DNA of 11,788 nucleotides. It comes from Pseudomonadota bacterium. Lineage in GTDB: Bacteria; Pseudomonadota; Gammaproteobacteria; Burkholderiales; SCOH01. Location of the stretch: NCBI GenBank assembly GCA_030917985.1, contig JAUPTR010000064.1, positions 1 to 11,788 on the forward strand, read 5' to 3'. Below, piece by piece: positions 1 through 6,274 of this stretch. The stretch's first letter is position 1, and the number at the start of each line of letters is the position of its first letter. A program made the translations under genes and the position numbers. The notes beneath the pieces are model-generated. The model made no database searches and was not told where the DNA came from. It was given only the letters and a program-made list of their open reading frames with translations.

Positions 1-326
1 ACTACGGCCTGGAACGCCGCATACTCGATAACGGTCGTTATGAACGCGTGGCACCGGTGCACAGCTGGAACTCAAACCATCTGGTAACCAACTGCTTTCT
101 TTACCACCTGCAGCGCCACTCCGATCACCACACCTGGCCAGCCCGCCGCTATCAAACACTGCGCAACTTCAGCGATTCGCCGCAATTGCCTACCGGCTAC
201 GCCGGCATGGTCCTGCTGGCTGCGATTCCTCCGCTGTGGTTTGCGGTGATGAACCCGCGCGTGGAAAACTTCATGCAACGGCAAAAGCAAAGCGACGGAA
301 TTCATCAGCATAACGTCATGGCCTGA
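1..326 (+). CDS. alkB: Alkane 1-monooxygenase (AlkB), C-terminal part, 5' truncated by window
   Basis: This is the last ~108 codons of an integral-membrane, non-haem di-iron alkane hydroxylase, which oxidises the terminal carbon of n-alkanes with electrons from rubredoxin. The reading frame has codons starting at base 3 and is open from the window edge to the TGA at 324-326. It opens with YGLER; the two bases before fit the end of a His codon, as expected for the family's HYG motif. It then contains HSWNSNH and the third histidine box LQRHSDHH, which supplies iron ligands, followed by the family's conserved RRYQ.L...PQLP.GY.GM stretch and a final hydrophobic segment. The first two histidine boxes lie outside the window. 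The C-terminus ends in a short polar tail, with no fused rubredoxin. An intrinsic terminator follows 58 bp downstream. The AlkB family call is secure; the substrate chain length cannot be judged. Confidence 0.93.
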   Translation, partial: YGLERRILDNGRYERVAPVHSWNSNHLVTNCFLYHLQRHSDHHTWPARRYQTLRNFSDSPQLPTGYAGMVLLAAIPPLWFAVMNPRVENFMQRQKQSDGIHQHNVMA

Positions 327-338
327 CCTGACACCTCG

Positions 339-369
339 TGGCGCCGGGCCCCCTACCCTGATGGCGCCA
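339..369 (+). repeat. Inverted repeat TGGCGCC / GGCGCCA
   Basis: A perfect 7-bp inverted repeat (339-345 and 363-369) with a 17-nt loop lies between the alkB stop and the intrinsic terminator. No T-run follows, so it is not itself an intrinsic terminator. It could form a hairpin that protects the alkB mRNA 3' end, or be incidental in GC-rich DNA. Confidence 0.35.
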
Positions 370-383
370 GACACCCACCTGAC

Positions 384-405
384 ACCCGCCTTGCGCGGGT
401 TTTTT
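384..405 (+). terminator. Rho-independent terminator after alkB
   Basis: A 6-bp stem, ACCCGC (384-389) pairing with GCGGGT (395-400), closes a 5-nt loop and is followed at once by TTTTT (401-405). It lies 58 bp after the alkB stop and about 30 bp before the diguanylate cyclase start, so it separates the two genes. Confidence 0.85.
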
Positions 406-433
406 CCTGCGTGGCGGCAACAATTTGCCTATC

Positions 434-1816
434 ATGAGGATCAATCCTGCTACCCGTTTATTCGATCATTTTCGCTTGGCACCCAAATCCAACCCACAGG
501 CCGCAACGCTCGCAGCCGAACTCGATGAAATCAGGCGTCAGCAGACACTGTTGCTGACCATGCTCGATCACACTCAAGCAGGTGTGGTGGTACATGGCAA
601 TGATGGTTCGGTACGTTATATCAACGCATCGGCACGCAAGATTCTCGGCCTGAACGCAGAGATGCTGCCCGAACTGAGCAAGCCTGGCTGGCATTGGTGG
701 CTGTTCGACGAATACGGCTCGCGTCTGACTCCGGAACAATTTCCTGCTCGCCGCGTGCTGCAAACGGGTGAAGCACTTGATCATCTGCTGCTGGCCATTC
801 AGCCATTTGATGCAGGAGCGTTACGCTGGTGTGATGTCAAGGCTGCGCCAGTGCTGGATCTGGATGGCGAAATATCGCAAGTGGTGGTGACGCTGATTGA
901 CGTTACCGCACAGCGGCGCGCGCGCGAAGCACTGGCCGCCAGCGAAAGCCTGCTGCGCAACATTCTCGATCAGGCCCCGGTCGGCATCTGCATTACCGAT
1001 GCCAGCGGCACCCTGCAAGCGATCAATCCGGCCTATTGCCAGTTGTTTGAATACAGTGCGGCAGAGTTGATCGGCCAACCGATGAGCATGGTCAGCCCGC
1101 TGCCTTATCGTGGTGTGATGAATGAGCTGTATCGGCGATTCATTGATAGTGGCATGGAATTTCGCGGCGAGTGGGAAGTGGTGACCAAAAGCGGCAGGCC
1201 CCGTACCGTTCTTGCTACTTCCGCACGCATCAGCACCCTGCACCCGCCACAGGCGGTGACTTTTGTCATCGATATCAGCGACAAGAAAGACCTGGAAAAC
1301 GACCTGATTCAGAAAGCCCAATTGCTGGAAAAACGCGCACGTGAAGACGGTCTTACCGGCCTGTTCAATCGCCAGGCCAGCTTTGAAATGCTCGACTATG
1401 CACTGGAGCGCTGCAAACGTTATCAGGAAACACTCAGCGTGCTGATGCTGGATGTCGATTTTTTCAAGCAGATCAACGACACCTACGGCCACATGACCGG
1501 CGATAAGGTGCTGACAGCGGTTGCCGCTGCCATCAAGCAATCGATTCGCACTGTGGATATTGCCGGGCGTTATGGTGGCGAAGAATTCATCGTCATCCTG
1601 CCGAATATCGACATAGAGGGTGCCGCGATTGTGGCCGAACGCCTGCGGCAAGCCATCCAGGAAATTCGCATCGAAGGCAATGAGATTGAAGCCAGCGCCA
1701 GCTTTGGCGTCAGTAGCTACGCGGAAAACGACGACACCGAGTTTCTGGTCAATCGCGCCGATCTTGCCTTGTATAAGTCCAAACGCAACGGCCGGAACCG
1801 TGTGACGGTCGGATAA
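434..1816 (+). CDS. Diguanylate cyclase, PAS-PAS-GGDEF, cytosolic
   Basis: This predicted cytosolic enzyme of 460 residues makes cyclic di-GMP from two GTP. Two PAS-type sensor domains come first (about residues 35-165 and 172-290; the second has the typical stretch GICITDASGTLQAINPAYC). A short helical linker (about 288-303) leads to a GGDEF domain (about 304-460). The domain opens with DGLTGLFNR, has the metal-binding LDVDFFKQINDTYGH, and has an intact active-site loop GGEEF at residues 381-385. The product-inhibition I-site RxxD (RTVD) sits at residues 372-375, just upstream. It should therefore be an active, feedback-inhibited cyclase. No EAL domain and no membrane segment are seen. I chose ATG 434; a TTG at 425 in the same frame is the alternative, and neither has a good Shine-Dalgarno. 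The gene appears monocistronic: a terminator precedes it and the marR promoter begins at its stop codon. The PAS ligand is unknown. Confidence 0.93.
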   Translation: MRINPATRLFDHFRLAPKSNPQAATLAAELDEIRRQQTLLLTMLDHTQAGVVVHGNDGSVRYINASARKILGLNAEMLPELSKPGWHWWLFDEYGSRLTPEQFPARRVLQTGEALDHLLLAIQPFDAGALRWCDVKAAPVLDLDGEISQVVVTLIDVTAQRRAREALAASESLLRNILDQAPVGICITDASGTLQAINPAYCQLFEYSAAELIGQPMSMVSPLPYRGVMNELYRRFIDSGMEFRGEWEVVTKSGRPRTVLATSARISTLHPPQAVTFVIDISDKKDLENDLIQKAQLLEKRAREDGLTGLFNRQASFEMLDYALERCKRYQETLSVLMLDVDFFKQINDTYGHMTGDKVLTAVAAAIKQSIRTVDIAGRYGGEEFIVILPNIDIEGAAIVAERLRQAIQEIRIEGNEIEASASFGVSSYAENDDTEFLVNRADLALYKSKRNGRNRVTVG

Positions 1817-1821
1817 TTTTT

Positions 1822-1851
1822 TTGACAATTAGTCCTAATCAGAACTACATT
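1822..1851 (+). promoter_or_regulatory. Promoter of the marR-b561-yceI-yceI operon
   Basis: A perfect -35 hexamer TTGACA (1822-1827) is followed 18 bp later by a -10-like TACATT (1846-1851). It begins only 5 bp after the diguanylate cyclase stop codon, and the region is clearly AT-rich compared with the genes around it. The inverted repeat at 1832-1860 overlaps spacer and -10, as expected for a repressed, self-regulated MarR promoter. Confidence 0.65.
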
Positions 1852-1860
1852 AATTAGGAC
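1832..1860 (+). promoter_or_regulatory. Putative MarR operator, inverted repeat GTCCTAAT-N13-ATTAGGAC
   Basis: There is a perfect 8-bp inverted repeat: GTCCTAAT (1832-1839) and ATTAGGAC (1853-1860). The left arm also lies in a second small palindrome, ATTAG-TC-CTAAT (1828-1839). The repeat covers the spacer and -10 of the promoter in front of the marR gene. MarR proteins bind AT-rich inverted repeats as dimers and commonly occlude their own promoter, so this is the obvious operator candidate. Actual binding is inferred. Confidence 0.65.
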
Positions 1861-1879
1861 AATAAATTCGGACAGACCG

Positions 1880-2320
1880 ATGTCTCCCAGTATTTTTCTT
1901 CCGGTGGTACGTGAACTGGTGCGCAGCTATCAGGCATTTGAACTGGTATCGGCACGGCATATCCGCGAGCTTGGCCTGACACCACCACAATTCGACATCA
2001 TTGCCACGCTGGGCAACACCCCGGGCATGAACTGCAAGGAACTGGGCGAAAAGACCCTGATCACCAAAGGCACACTCACCGGCGTGCTTGACCGCCTCAT
2101 CGATAAAGGCTTGATCTGCCGCAGCACACCACCGGAAGACCGGCGCAGCATTTTCATCTGCCTGACACCGGCAGGTGAGACATTGTTCCGGCAGGCTTTT
2201 CCGGCACATCTGCAGTTTCTCGACAACATTTTTGGCCGACTGCCCCCGGCCACGCTTGATCATTTACAAACCAGCCTGCAGGCACTGCGGCAAGCTTTTG
2301 AACAGGAGATAAAGGCATGA
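1880..2320 (+). CDS. MarR-family transcriptional regulator
   Basis: This 146-residue winged-helix regulator has the usual length for the family. The helix-turn-helix follows the family pattern: LTPPQFDIIATLGNTPGMNC, then KELGEKTLITKGTLTGVLDRLIDKGLI as recognition region (about residues 34-82). The wing follows as R..PPEDRRSIFICLTPAG, with the conserved D-R-R motif. MarR proteins are dimeric repressors released by small aromatic ligands or by cysteine oxidation. The gene ends in an ATGA overlap with the cytochrome b561 gene, so regulator and target genes are translationally coupled. The overlapping promoter/operator upstream suggests autoregulation. Start ATG 1880 has only a weak GGA Shine-Dalgarno (1870-1872). 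The effector cannot be predicted. Confidence 0.92.
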   Translation: MSPSIFLPVVRELVRSYQAFELVSARHIRELGLTPPQFDIIATLGNTPGMNCKELGEKTLITKGTLTGVLDRLIDKGLICRSTPPEDRRSIFICLTPAGETLFRQAFPAHLQFLDNIFGRLPPATLDHLQTSLQALRQAFEQEIKA

Positions 2321-2865
2321 GCAAAATCACCGACCATTACAGTCGGCTGCAAATATCGCTGCACTGGCTGATGGCGCTGATGATCATCGGCGGGCTCGCC
2401 ATGGGCGTCTATCTGCAAGACCTGCCGCTGTCGCCCCTGAAGCTCAAGCTCATCGCCTGGCACAAGTGGAACGGCATCACCGTATTGCTGCTGTTTGCAG
2501 TGCGATTGGCAGTACGCCACCTGCAGGGCGCGCCGGCGCTGCCGGCAAATATGCCCGGCTGGCAGCAACAGGCGGCCGTGTGGGGCCACCGTATGCTCTA
2601 TCTGCTGATGCTGCTGATTCCGCTCAGTGGCTGGCTGATGAGCTCAGCCAAGGGGTTCGGTGTGGTGTATTTCGGCGTTTTGCCGCTACCTGATCTGGTT
2701 GGAAAAAATGCGGATCTGGCCGACTTGTTCAAGAACGCCCACGCATTGCTGAATCAATTGCTGCTGCTGGTTCTGGCCGGACATATCGGTGCCGCACTGA
2801 AACACCATTACCTGGAACGCGACGATGTTCTGACCCGCATGTTGCCATTCCTGAAACAACGCTGA
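2317..2865 (+). CDS. Cytochrome b561 (CybB/YceJ type), di-haem membrane protein
   Basis: This 182-residue integral-membrane b-type cytochrome has four predicted transmembrane helices (roughly residues 14-32, 50-68, 90-109 and 144-162). Candidate axial haem ligands are H16 (in LQISLHWLMA), H49 (AWHKWNG), H142 (NAHALLNQ) and H156 (LAGHIGAALKHH), in the spacing seen in bacterial cytochrome b561 proteins. Relatives move electrons between the quinone pool and periplasmic acceptors; some oxidise superoxide to reduce quinone. It starts inside the marR stop codon (ATGA, 4-nt overlap) and is followed 14 bp later by the first yceI-type gene. This matches the known pairing of yceJ (b561) with yceI in enterobacteria. 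The electron acceptor is unknown. Confidence 0.92.
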   Translation: MSKITDHYSRLQISLHWLMALMIIGGLAMGVYLQDLPLSPLKLKLIAWHKWNGITVLLLFAVRLAVRHLQGAPALPANMPGWQQQAAVWGHRMLYLLMLLIPLSGWLMSSAKGFGVVYFGVLPLPDLVGKNADLADLFKNAHALLNQLLLLVLAGHIGAALKHHYLERDDVLTRMLPFLKQR

Positions 2866-2879
2866 CTGGAGCTGATGCC

Positions 2880-3449
2880 ATGAACAAGCTGTTTTTCCCC
2901 CTGCTGTTTGCCGGCAGCCTGATGGCTGCACCAGTATTGGCCGCACAGCAGGTAGACATGAGTAAAAGCGAAATCCGTTTTAGCGCAAAACAGATGAACG
3001 TTGCCGCCGAGGGGCGGTTTCGCAAATTTGTCGCCAAGGTAAATTTTGATCCGGCCAATCTGGCGCAATCCAGCGTCAGCGTGGATGTGGATATCGCCAG
3101 CATCGATATTGGCAGCCGCGAAAACGAAACCGAGCTGAAATCCAGGGCCTGGTTCAATGCCTCGGCCTTTCCGCAGGCACGTTTCAGCGCCAGCCAGTTC
3201 AAGGCCAAGGGCAACAATCAATATGAAGCCAGCGGCAAACTCAGTATCAAGGGCATCAGCCGCGACATCACTTTCCCGTTCAGCCTGCAACAGAGCGGAA
3301 CGCAACAAATCGTCAGCGGCAGCGTGCCACTCAAACGACTGGCGTTTAACGTCGGCGAGGGCGCCTGGAGTGATACCGAAACAGTGGCCGACGATGTAAC
3401 GGTCAAATTCCGGCTGACCCTGCAGCCGCAAACCGCAACAAGCAAATGA
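2880..3449 (+). CDS. YceI-family periplasmic protein, copy 1
   Basis: This secreted lipocalin-like protein has 189 residues. It has a clear Sec signal peptide (NKLFFPLLFAGSLMA, cleavage probably after PVLAA at about residue 22), then a YceI beta-barrel with the features SEIRFSAKQMNV, GRFRKFVAKVNFDP, VDVDIASIDIGS..NE.ELKS..WFN....P.ARF and GKLSIKGISRDITFPF. YceI proteins bind isoprenoid lipids such as polyprenyl or ubiquinone-like chains in the barrel. This copy has no cysteine in the mature region and differs clearly from copy 2 next to it. The ribosome-binding site GGAG (2868-2871) lies 8 nt before ATG 2880; an ATG at 2875 is out of frame. Together with b561, a role in periplasmic quinone or isoprenoid handling is plausible but inferred. 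Confidence 0.9.
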   Translation: MNKLFFPLLFAGSLMAAPVLAAQQVDMSKSEIRFSAKQMNVAAEGRFRKFVAKVNFDPANLAQSSVSVDVDIASIDIGSRENETELKSRAWFNASAFPQARFSASQFKAKGNNQYEASGKLSIKGISRDITFPFSLQQSGTQQIVSGSVPLKRLAFNVGEGAWSDTETVADDVTVKFRLTLQPQTATSK

Positions 3450-3472
3450 TCCACCTACAACGGAGATACACA

Positions 3473-4042
3473 ATGAAACACACCCTGATCAGCGCCGCCC
3501 TCGCACTGGGCCTGAGCACCGCCGCCCACGCCGCACCGGAAAACTACAGCATTGACCCCTCGCACACCTACAGCCACTGGAGCCTGTCACACCTGGGCTT
3601 CTCCATGCAGCAAGGACGCTTCAACAAAACCAGCGGCAAGATCACACTGGACATGGCAGCCAAGAGCGGCTCTGCCGACATCAGCATTGATGCCGCCTCA
3701 ATCGACAGCGGCTGGCCCAAGCGGGACGAGCACCTGCGTGGTGAAGATTTCTTCAACGCCACCCAGTTTCCCAGCCTGACTTTCAAGTCGAGCAAATTCC
3801 AGTTCAAGGGGGACAAACTGGTGGCGGTAGACGGGCAACTGACCATGCTGGGCGTGAGCAAACCGGTAAAGCTTAATGTCAGCCACTTTCATTGCGGCAA
3901 TCACCCCATGGCCAATAAACCCTGGTGCGGTGCGGCAGCCAGCGCCAGCATCAAGCGCAGCGATTTCGGCATGAGCAAATATTTGCCGGGCGTGGGCGAC
4001 GAGGTGCAGATCACCATTCAGGTGGAAGCCAGCAAAGACTGA
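3473..4042 (+). CDS. YceI-family periplasmic protein, copy 2
   Basis: This is a second 189-residue YceI-family protein, 23 bp after copy 1. Start ATG 3473 is set by the Shine-Dalgarno CGGAG (3461-3465); an in-frame extension back to 3446 would overlap copy 1 and skip this site. A signal peptide (KHTLISAALALGLSTAAHA, cleavage before APENYS) is followed by the canonical YceI pattern: IDPSHTYSHWSLSHLGFSMQQGRF, IDAASIDSGWPKRDEHLRGEDFFN, FPSLTFKSSKF and LTMLGVSKPVKLNV. It has the two-cysteine segment HFHCGNHP..NKPWCGA, which copy 1 lacks, and ends SDFGMSKYLPGVGDEVQITI. It is the more typical member and probably binds a polyprenyl lipid. It is the last gene of the MarR-led unit. Confidence 0.93.
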   Translation: MKHTLISAALALGLSTAAHAAPENYSIDPSHTYSHWSLSHLGFSMQQGRFNKTSGKITLDMAAKSGSADISIDAASIDSGWPKRDEHLRGEDFFNATQFPSLTFKSSKFQFKGDKLVAVDGQLTMLGVSKPVKLNVSHFHCGNHPMANKPWCGAAASASIKRSDFGMSKYLPGVGDEVQITIQVEASKD

Positions 4043-4055
4043 GCAGCATGATTTG

Positions 4056-4083
4056 AGGCGGCCACACGCGCGAACTGCCGCCT
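4056..4083 (+). terminator. Hairpin after yceI copy 2 (AGGCGGC / GCCGCCT)
   Basis: A 7-bp GC-rich inverted repeat, AGGCGGC (4056-4062) and GCCGCCT (4077-4083), with a 14-nt loop begins 13 bp after the yceI stop codon. There is no T-run, so it may stop exonucleases or assist factor-dependent termination rather than act as a classic intrinsic terminator. Confidence 0.4.
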
Positions 4084-4138
4084 GACTCAGGTTCTTCGCC
4101 GCGCAGCATCAAGCAGTGAACCCTCACCGCTCTCAAGC

Positions 4139-4202
4139 CTGCAAAGCGCGCCCCTATTGCCTCGCAACCGAGGCTGCAGAGCAATAGGGGCGCGCTTTGC
4201 AG
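4139..4202. repeat. Perfect 22-bp inverted repeat with nested hairpin, convergent intergenic region
   Basis: The arms 4139-4160 and 4181-4202 are perfect reverse complements over 22 bp; each arm begins CTGCAAAGCGCG read inward. The 20-nt spacer (4161-4180) contains, with the edge of the left arm, a second perfect hairpin: GCCTCG (4159-4164), loop CAAC, CGAGGC (4169-4174). The element lies between convergent genes: the + strand yceI ends at 4042, and the - strand membrane protein ends at 4208, only 5 bp from the right arm. Neither side has a T-run. It may be a strong bidirectional transcription barrier or an imported palindromic element. Because it is symmetric, it acts the same on both strands. 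Confidence 0.85.
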
Positions 4203-4207
4203 CCCGA

Positions 4208-5482
4208 TCATGCCGATACGGGGGCAGCAGCCATGGCGGCCACGGCTGAACGATAACGCCTGACGGCATAACAGAGATTACGTGCCAGCAACAGCTGCGA
4301 CAGCATCAACGACACGGCTGCAGGCAGCAGCAACCATCGGCTTGGCCAGCTCAGTGCCAGCGCCAGCAACGGCACCGACGCAAGATGACCGCGCCACTGA
4401 TAACGAATCCAGCCTTCGCTGATGATCTGTTTCATGTTGGGAATGGCGAAACGCCGTTGGCTCAGGCGCTGCAGGTGCAGCCAGACCAGAAACGGCACGA
4501 TCTTGTACAACATGCCGCAAGTGAGTGAGCCGGCAAAGCCATACAGGAACAAGACGCCAGCGAGCAGCTCCAGGCCGGGCACGCCCAACGCTACTGCCGA
4601 TGCTGCCAGCGACGACAGCAACAAACAGGCCATGCCCAGGCGCCAGAATGCGGTCGAAACGTCTGCTCCACGCCGCGACTGGCGCAAGAGCTTCAGCGTC
4701 AGCACGGCAAATGCCGCAGCAGGCAATGCCGACAACAGGGCTGCCAGCCAGCTCCACTCCGGCAATAGCAGCAGCACCGATGCCAACAACAACACAGCCA
4801 ACAAGACATACAGGCCACGTTGTTCCAGCAGGGCCGGATAACGCGGCGTAGTCTGGAACATCGGCACGACGACATACGCGACCCCGATGACCAGCCCCAG
4901 CACCCAGCCCAGACCACCCCACAGCACATGCAGGTGAGTGAGTTGCTGTGCATTCAATGGCAGACCCCAGGCCACATGCCCCAGCAAGGCCGCCCCCAGC
5001 CCGACTGCCGCAGCCAGCGCCAGCAAGGCCACCACCATCAGGCCAGACGTGCCGTCCTTGCTGCTGCGCCCCCACAACCCATGCAATGCCAGCAACGCGA
5101 ATGGCAGCAGCGCCAGCAACAGCATTGATCCAGCAATACGCAATAACGGCGGCTGCTGCAGCCAGAAACCACCCGCCAGCAATAATGCGCCCAGCGTCAG
5201 CCACAGATGTGACCAGCCAGCCAGCAACAAAGGACGACGCAGGCTGACGCCCGCCACCACCGGCAGCATCTGGATCAGCGCCCCCACCATCACCGGTGCC
5301 AGCATGCCCAGCGTCAGCAAATGGGTGCCCGCCAGCACCGGCCAGCTCCAGCGCGAGAGCAAGGCATCCGGATCAATGCCTAACAGCAGCACGCCCAGCA
5401 ACAGGCCAAACACGGGTGCGGTCAAAAAGAAACGCAACGGCGCCGAAATCGGCGGCGTTGCATCGTAGGATGGTGTAGTCAT
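4208..5482 (-). CDS. Polytopic membrane protein, haem-copper oxidase subunit I / NnrS-like
   Basis: This very hydrophobic 424-residue protein has about 11-12 predicted transmembrane helices and no signal peptide. Histidines lie in or near helices: H54 (AGTHLLTLGMLAPVMVGAL), H92 (GWSHLWLTLG), H134, H169 and the pair H183/H185 in LTHLHVLWGGLGWVLGLVIG. The H-x-H followed by G..GW and a later Y..VP resembles the haem-ligand helix of cbb3-type oxidase subunit I (GHVHSGALGW). Another conserved-looking stretch is GMLYKIVPFLVWLHLQ (323-338). I do not see the full set of catalytic-subunit motifs, so it may bind haem without being an oxidase; NnrS, a haem-copper NO-stress membrane protein, is the nearest functional analogy. 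It is third in the operon after hemerythrin and DUF2249, 67 nt behind the latter. The Shine-Dalgarno before ATG 5482 is weak. Function is inferred. Confidence 0.75.
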   Translation of the reverse strand: MTTPSYDATPPISAPLRFFLTAPVFGLLLGVLLLGIDPDALLSRWSWPVLAGTHLLTLGMLAPVMVGALIQMLPVVAGVSLRRPLLLAGWSHLWLTLGALLLAGGFWLQQPPLLRIAGSMLLLALLPFALLALHGLWGRSSKDGTSGLMVVALLALAAAVGLGAALLGHVAWGLPLNAQQLTHLHVLWGGLGWVLGLVIGVAYVVVPMFQTTPRYPALLEQRGLYVLLAVLLLASVLLLLPEWSWLAALLSALPAAAFAVLTLKLLRQSRRGADVSTAFWRLGMACLLLSSLAASAVALGVPGLELLAGVLFLYGFAGSLTCGMLYKIVPFLVWLHLQRLSQRRFAIPNMKQIISEGWIRYQWRGHLASVPLLALALSWPSRWLLLPAAVSLMLSQLLLARNLCYAVRRYRSAVAAMAAAPVSA

Positions 5483-5497
5483 GGGGTCACAGCTTTC

Positions 5498-5540
5498 TTG
5501 TGCGGCAATGTTCCCATCGCTACACCAGCGAGCCGCACAA
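5498..5540 (-). repeat. Bulged hairpin in the DUF2249-membrane protein gap
   Basis: The intercistronic gap holds a perfect 9-bp inverted repeat, TTGTGCGGC (5498-5506) and GCCGCACAA (5532-5540). Directly stacked on its right arm is a second stem, TCGCT (5517-5521) and AGCGA (5527-5531), with a 5-nt loop. The remaining 10 nt (5507-5516) would form a one-sided bulge. There is no T-run, so it is not an obvious terminator. In the operon mRNA it sits 16 nt before the membrane-protein start codon and could affect mRNA processing or translation. Confidence 0.6.
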
Positions 5541-5549
5541 ACGCGGCGA

Positions 5550-5771
5550 TTACTGGTGGCGAATCCTGATCAGGAACACACCGTCCGGCGTGGGTTCACA
5601 GTTATACACAAAGCCGTTATTGCGCAACACTTCGAACAGCGGATGTGGCTGGCGGTGAATCCGCACTTCCAGCAGATCGCCGTTGGGCAAATCGTCGAGT
5701 GCAGTCATGATCTGTTCGAACGGCTCCGGCGGCGGCAGGCCGCACACGTCAAGCGAATGGGTCTGGCTCAT
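5550..5771 (-). CDS. DUF2249 domain protein
   Basis: This small cytosolic protein of 73 residues is a single DUF2249 domain. It follows the family pattern: LDVCGLPPPEPFEQIMTALD near the N-terminus (the P-P-EPF.. turn), then LPNGDLLEVRIHRQPHPLFEVL and a C-terminal strand pair with DGVFLIRIRHQ. DUF2249 has a TusA-like two-layer fold and is typically found beside hemerythrin and denitrification or NO-response genes; its biochemical role is not established. C10 lies in the conserved LDVCGL stretch. The start ATG (5771-5769) overlaps the hemerythrin stop by 4 nt (ATGA), so the two are translationally coupled, suggesting equal expression or direct partnership. Length is normal for a stand-alone DUF2249. 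Confidence 0.88.
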   Translation of the reverse strand: MSQTHSLDVCGLPPPEPFEQIMTALDDLPNGDLLEVRIHRQPHPLFEVLRNNGFVYNCEPTPDGVFLIRIRHQ

Positions 5772-6214
5772 GCCGGCTCCAGTGCATGTTGCAGTTCATT
5801 GATCAGTTGTTCGCGCTGGGCAGCCAGCGCCTGATCCATCATCGGATACAGCACGTTCTCTTCTTTCAGGTTGTGCTGCTGCATCAGAATCAAGAACGTA
5901 TCCGCGTTGCCGAGAAATCCATCCAGATCGGAAGCATCAAGCTGCCGGATCATCTGCAGCAGCAATGCGCGAAACTCGTCATGCTCGCCACGCATTACCA
6001 CCGTTGGCCCCATGCGCATGCCGGTTGCGTCTTCAAAACGGGGAAACAGCAACTGCTCTTCTGCATCCAGATGCTGCCGCACTGCCTGGTCAAACGCGGC
6101 AAAAGCAGTCCGGCATGCATCGATATTGCCGGCACGGGCAGCTTCTTCTGCTGCGTAGAAAAAATCGTCACAGTGGCGGTGATCGCCACCCATGAATTGC
6201 TGCAAACTGGTCAT
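5768..6214 (-). CDS. Hemerythrin (HHE) domain protein
   Basis: This 148-residue cytosolic four-helix-bundle protein is expected to hold a carboxylate-bridged di-iron site. Ligand motifs appear in order: DHRHCD (H12/H14), HLDAEEQLLFP (H48, E52), GEHDEFR (H78) and QQHNLKEENVLYPMMD (H114, E118). This is the normal hemerythrin-domain pattern. Such proteins bind O2 or NO, or help repair iron-sulphur clusters; the Ric/YtfE group does so in NO stress, but this protein lacks the N-terminal extension of that group. It is the first gene of a three-gene operon with DUF2249 and a haem-oxidase-like membrane protein. The upstream FNR/DNR-type box and -10 sequence place it under the CRP/FNR regulator encoded nearby. 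Start ATG 6214 is preceded by GGAG at about 11 nt. Confidence 0.93.
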   Translation of the reverse strand: MTSLQQFMGGDHRHCDDFFYAAEEAARAGNIDACRTAFAAFDQAVRQHLDAEEQLLFPRFEDATGMRMGPTVVMRGEHDEFRALLLQMIRQLDASDLDGFLGNADTFLILMQQHNLKEENVLYPMMDQALAAQREQLINELQHALEPA

Positions 6215-6246
6215 GATTACTTGTCTCCGATATTGACTTTGAAGGC

Positions 6247-6252
6247 ATCATA
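6247..6252 (-). promoter_or_regulatory. -10 element TATGAT of the hemerythrin operon
   Basis: On the - strand, bases 6252-6247 read TATGAT, five of six matches to the consensus. Its centre is 32 bp from the centre of the FNR/DNR box at 6275-6288. That is the geometry of a class II activated promoter (box at about -41.5), giving a predicted transcription start near 6240 and a 5' leader of about 26 nt. Confidence 0.65.
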
Positions 6253-6274
6253 ACCAGCCACAGAGGTCGCTTCG

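Noticed and set aside
821..1828. 335-codon open frame on the - strand across the PAS-PAS-GGDEF gene
   Set aside because: It lies wholly antisense to a clear diguanylate cyclase, has no recognisable domain and no ribosome-binding site; it is a codon-bias shadow.
3446..3472. Nine-residue upstream extension of the second YceI protein
   Set aside because: It overlaps the first yceI stop and lacks a ribosome-binding site, while ATG 3473 has CGGAG and begins a proper signal peptide.
4278..5468. Open frames of 308 codons (- strand, other frame) and 176 codons (+ strand) within the membrane-protein gene
   Set aside because: They are low-complexity Ala/Gly/Cys- or Pro/Ser-rich shadows of a leucine-rich membrane protein.
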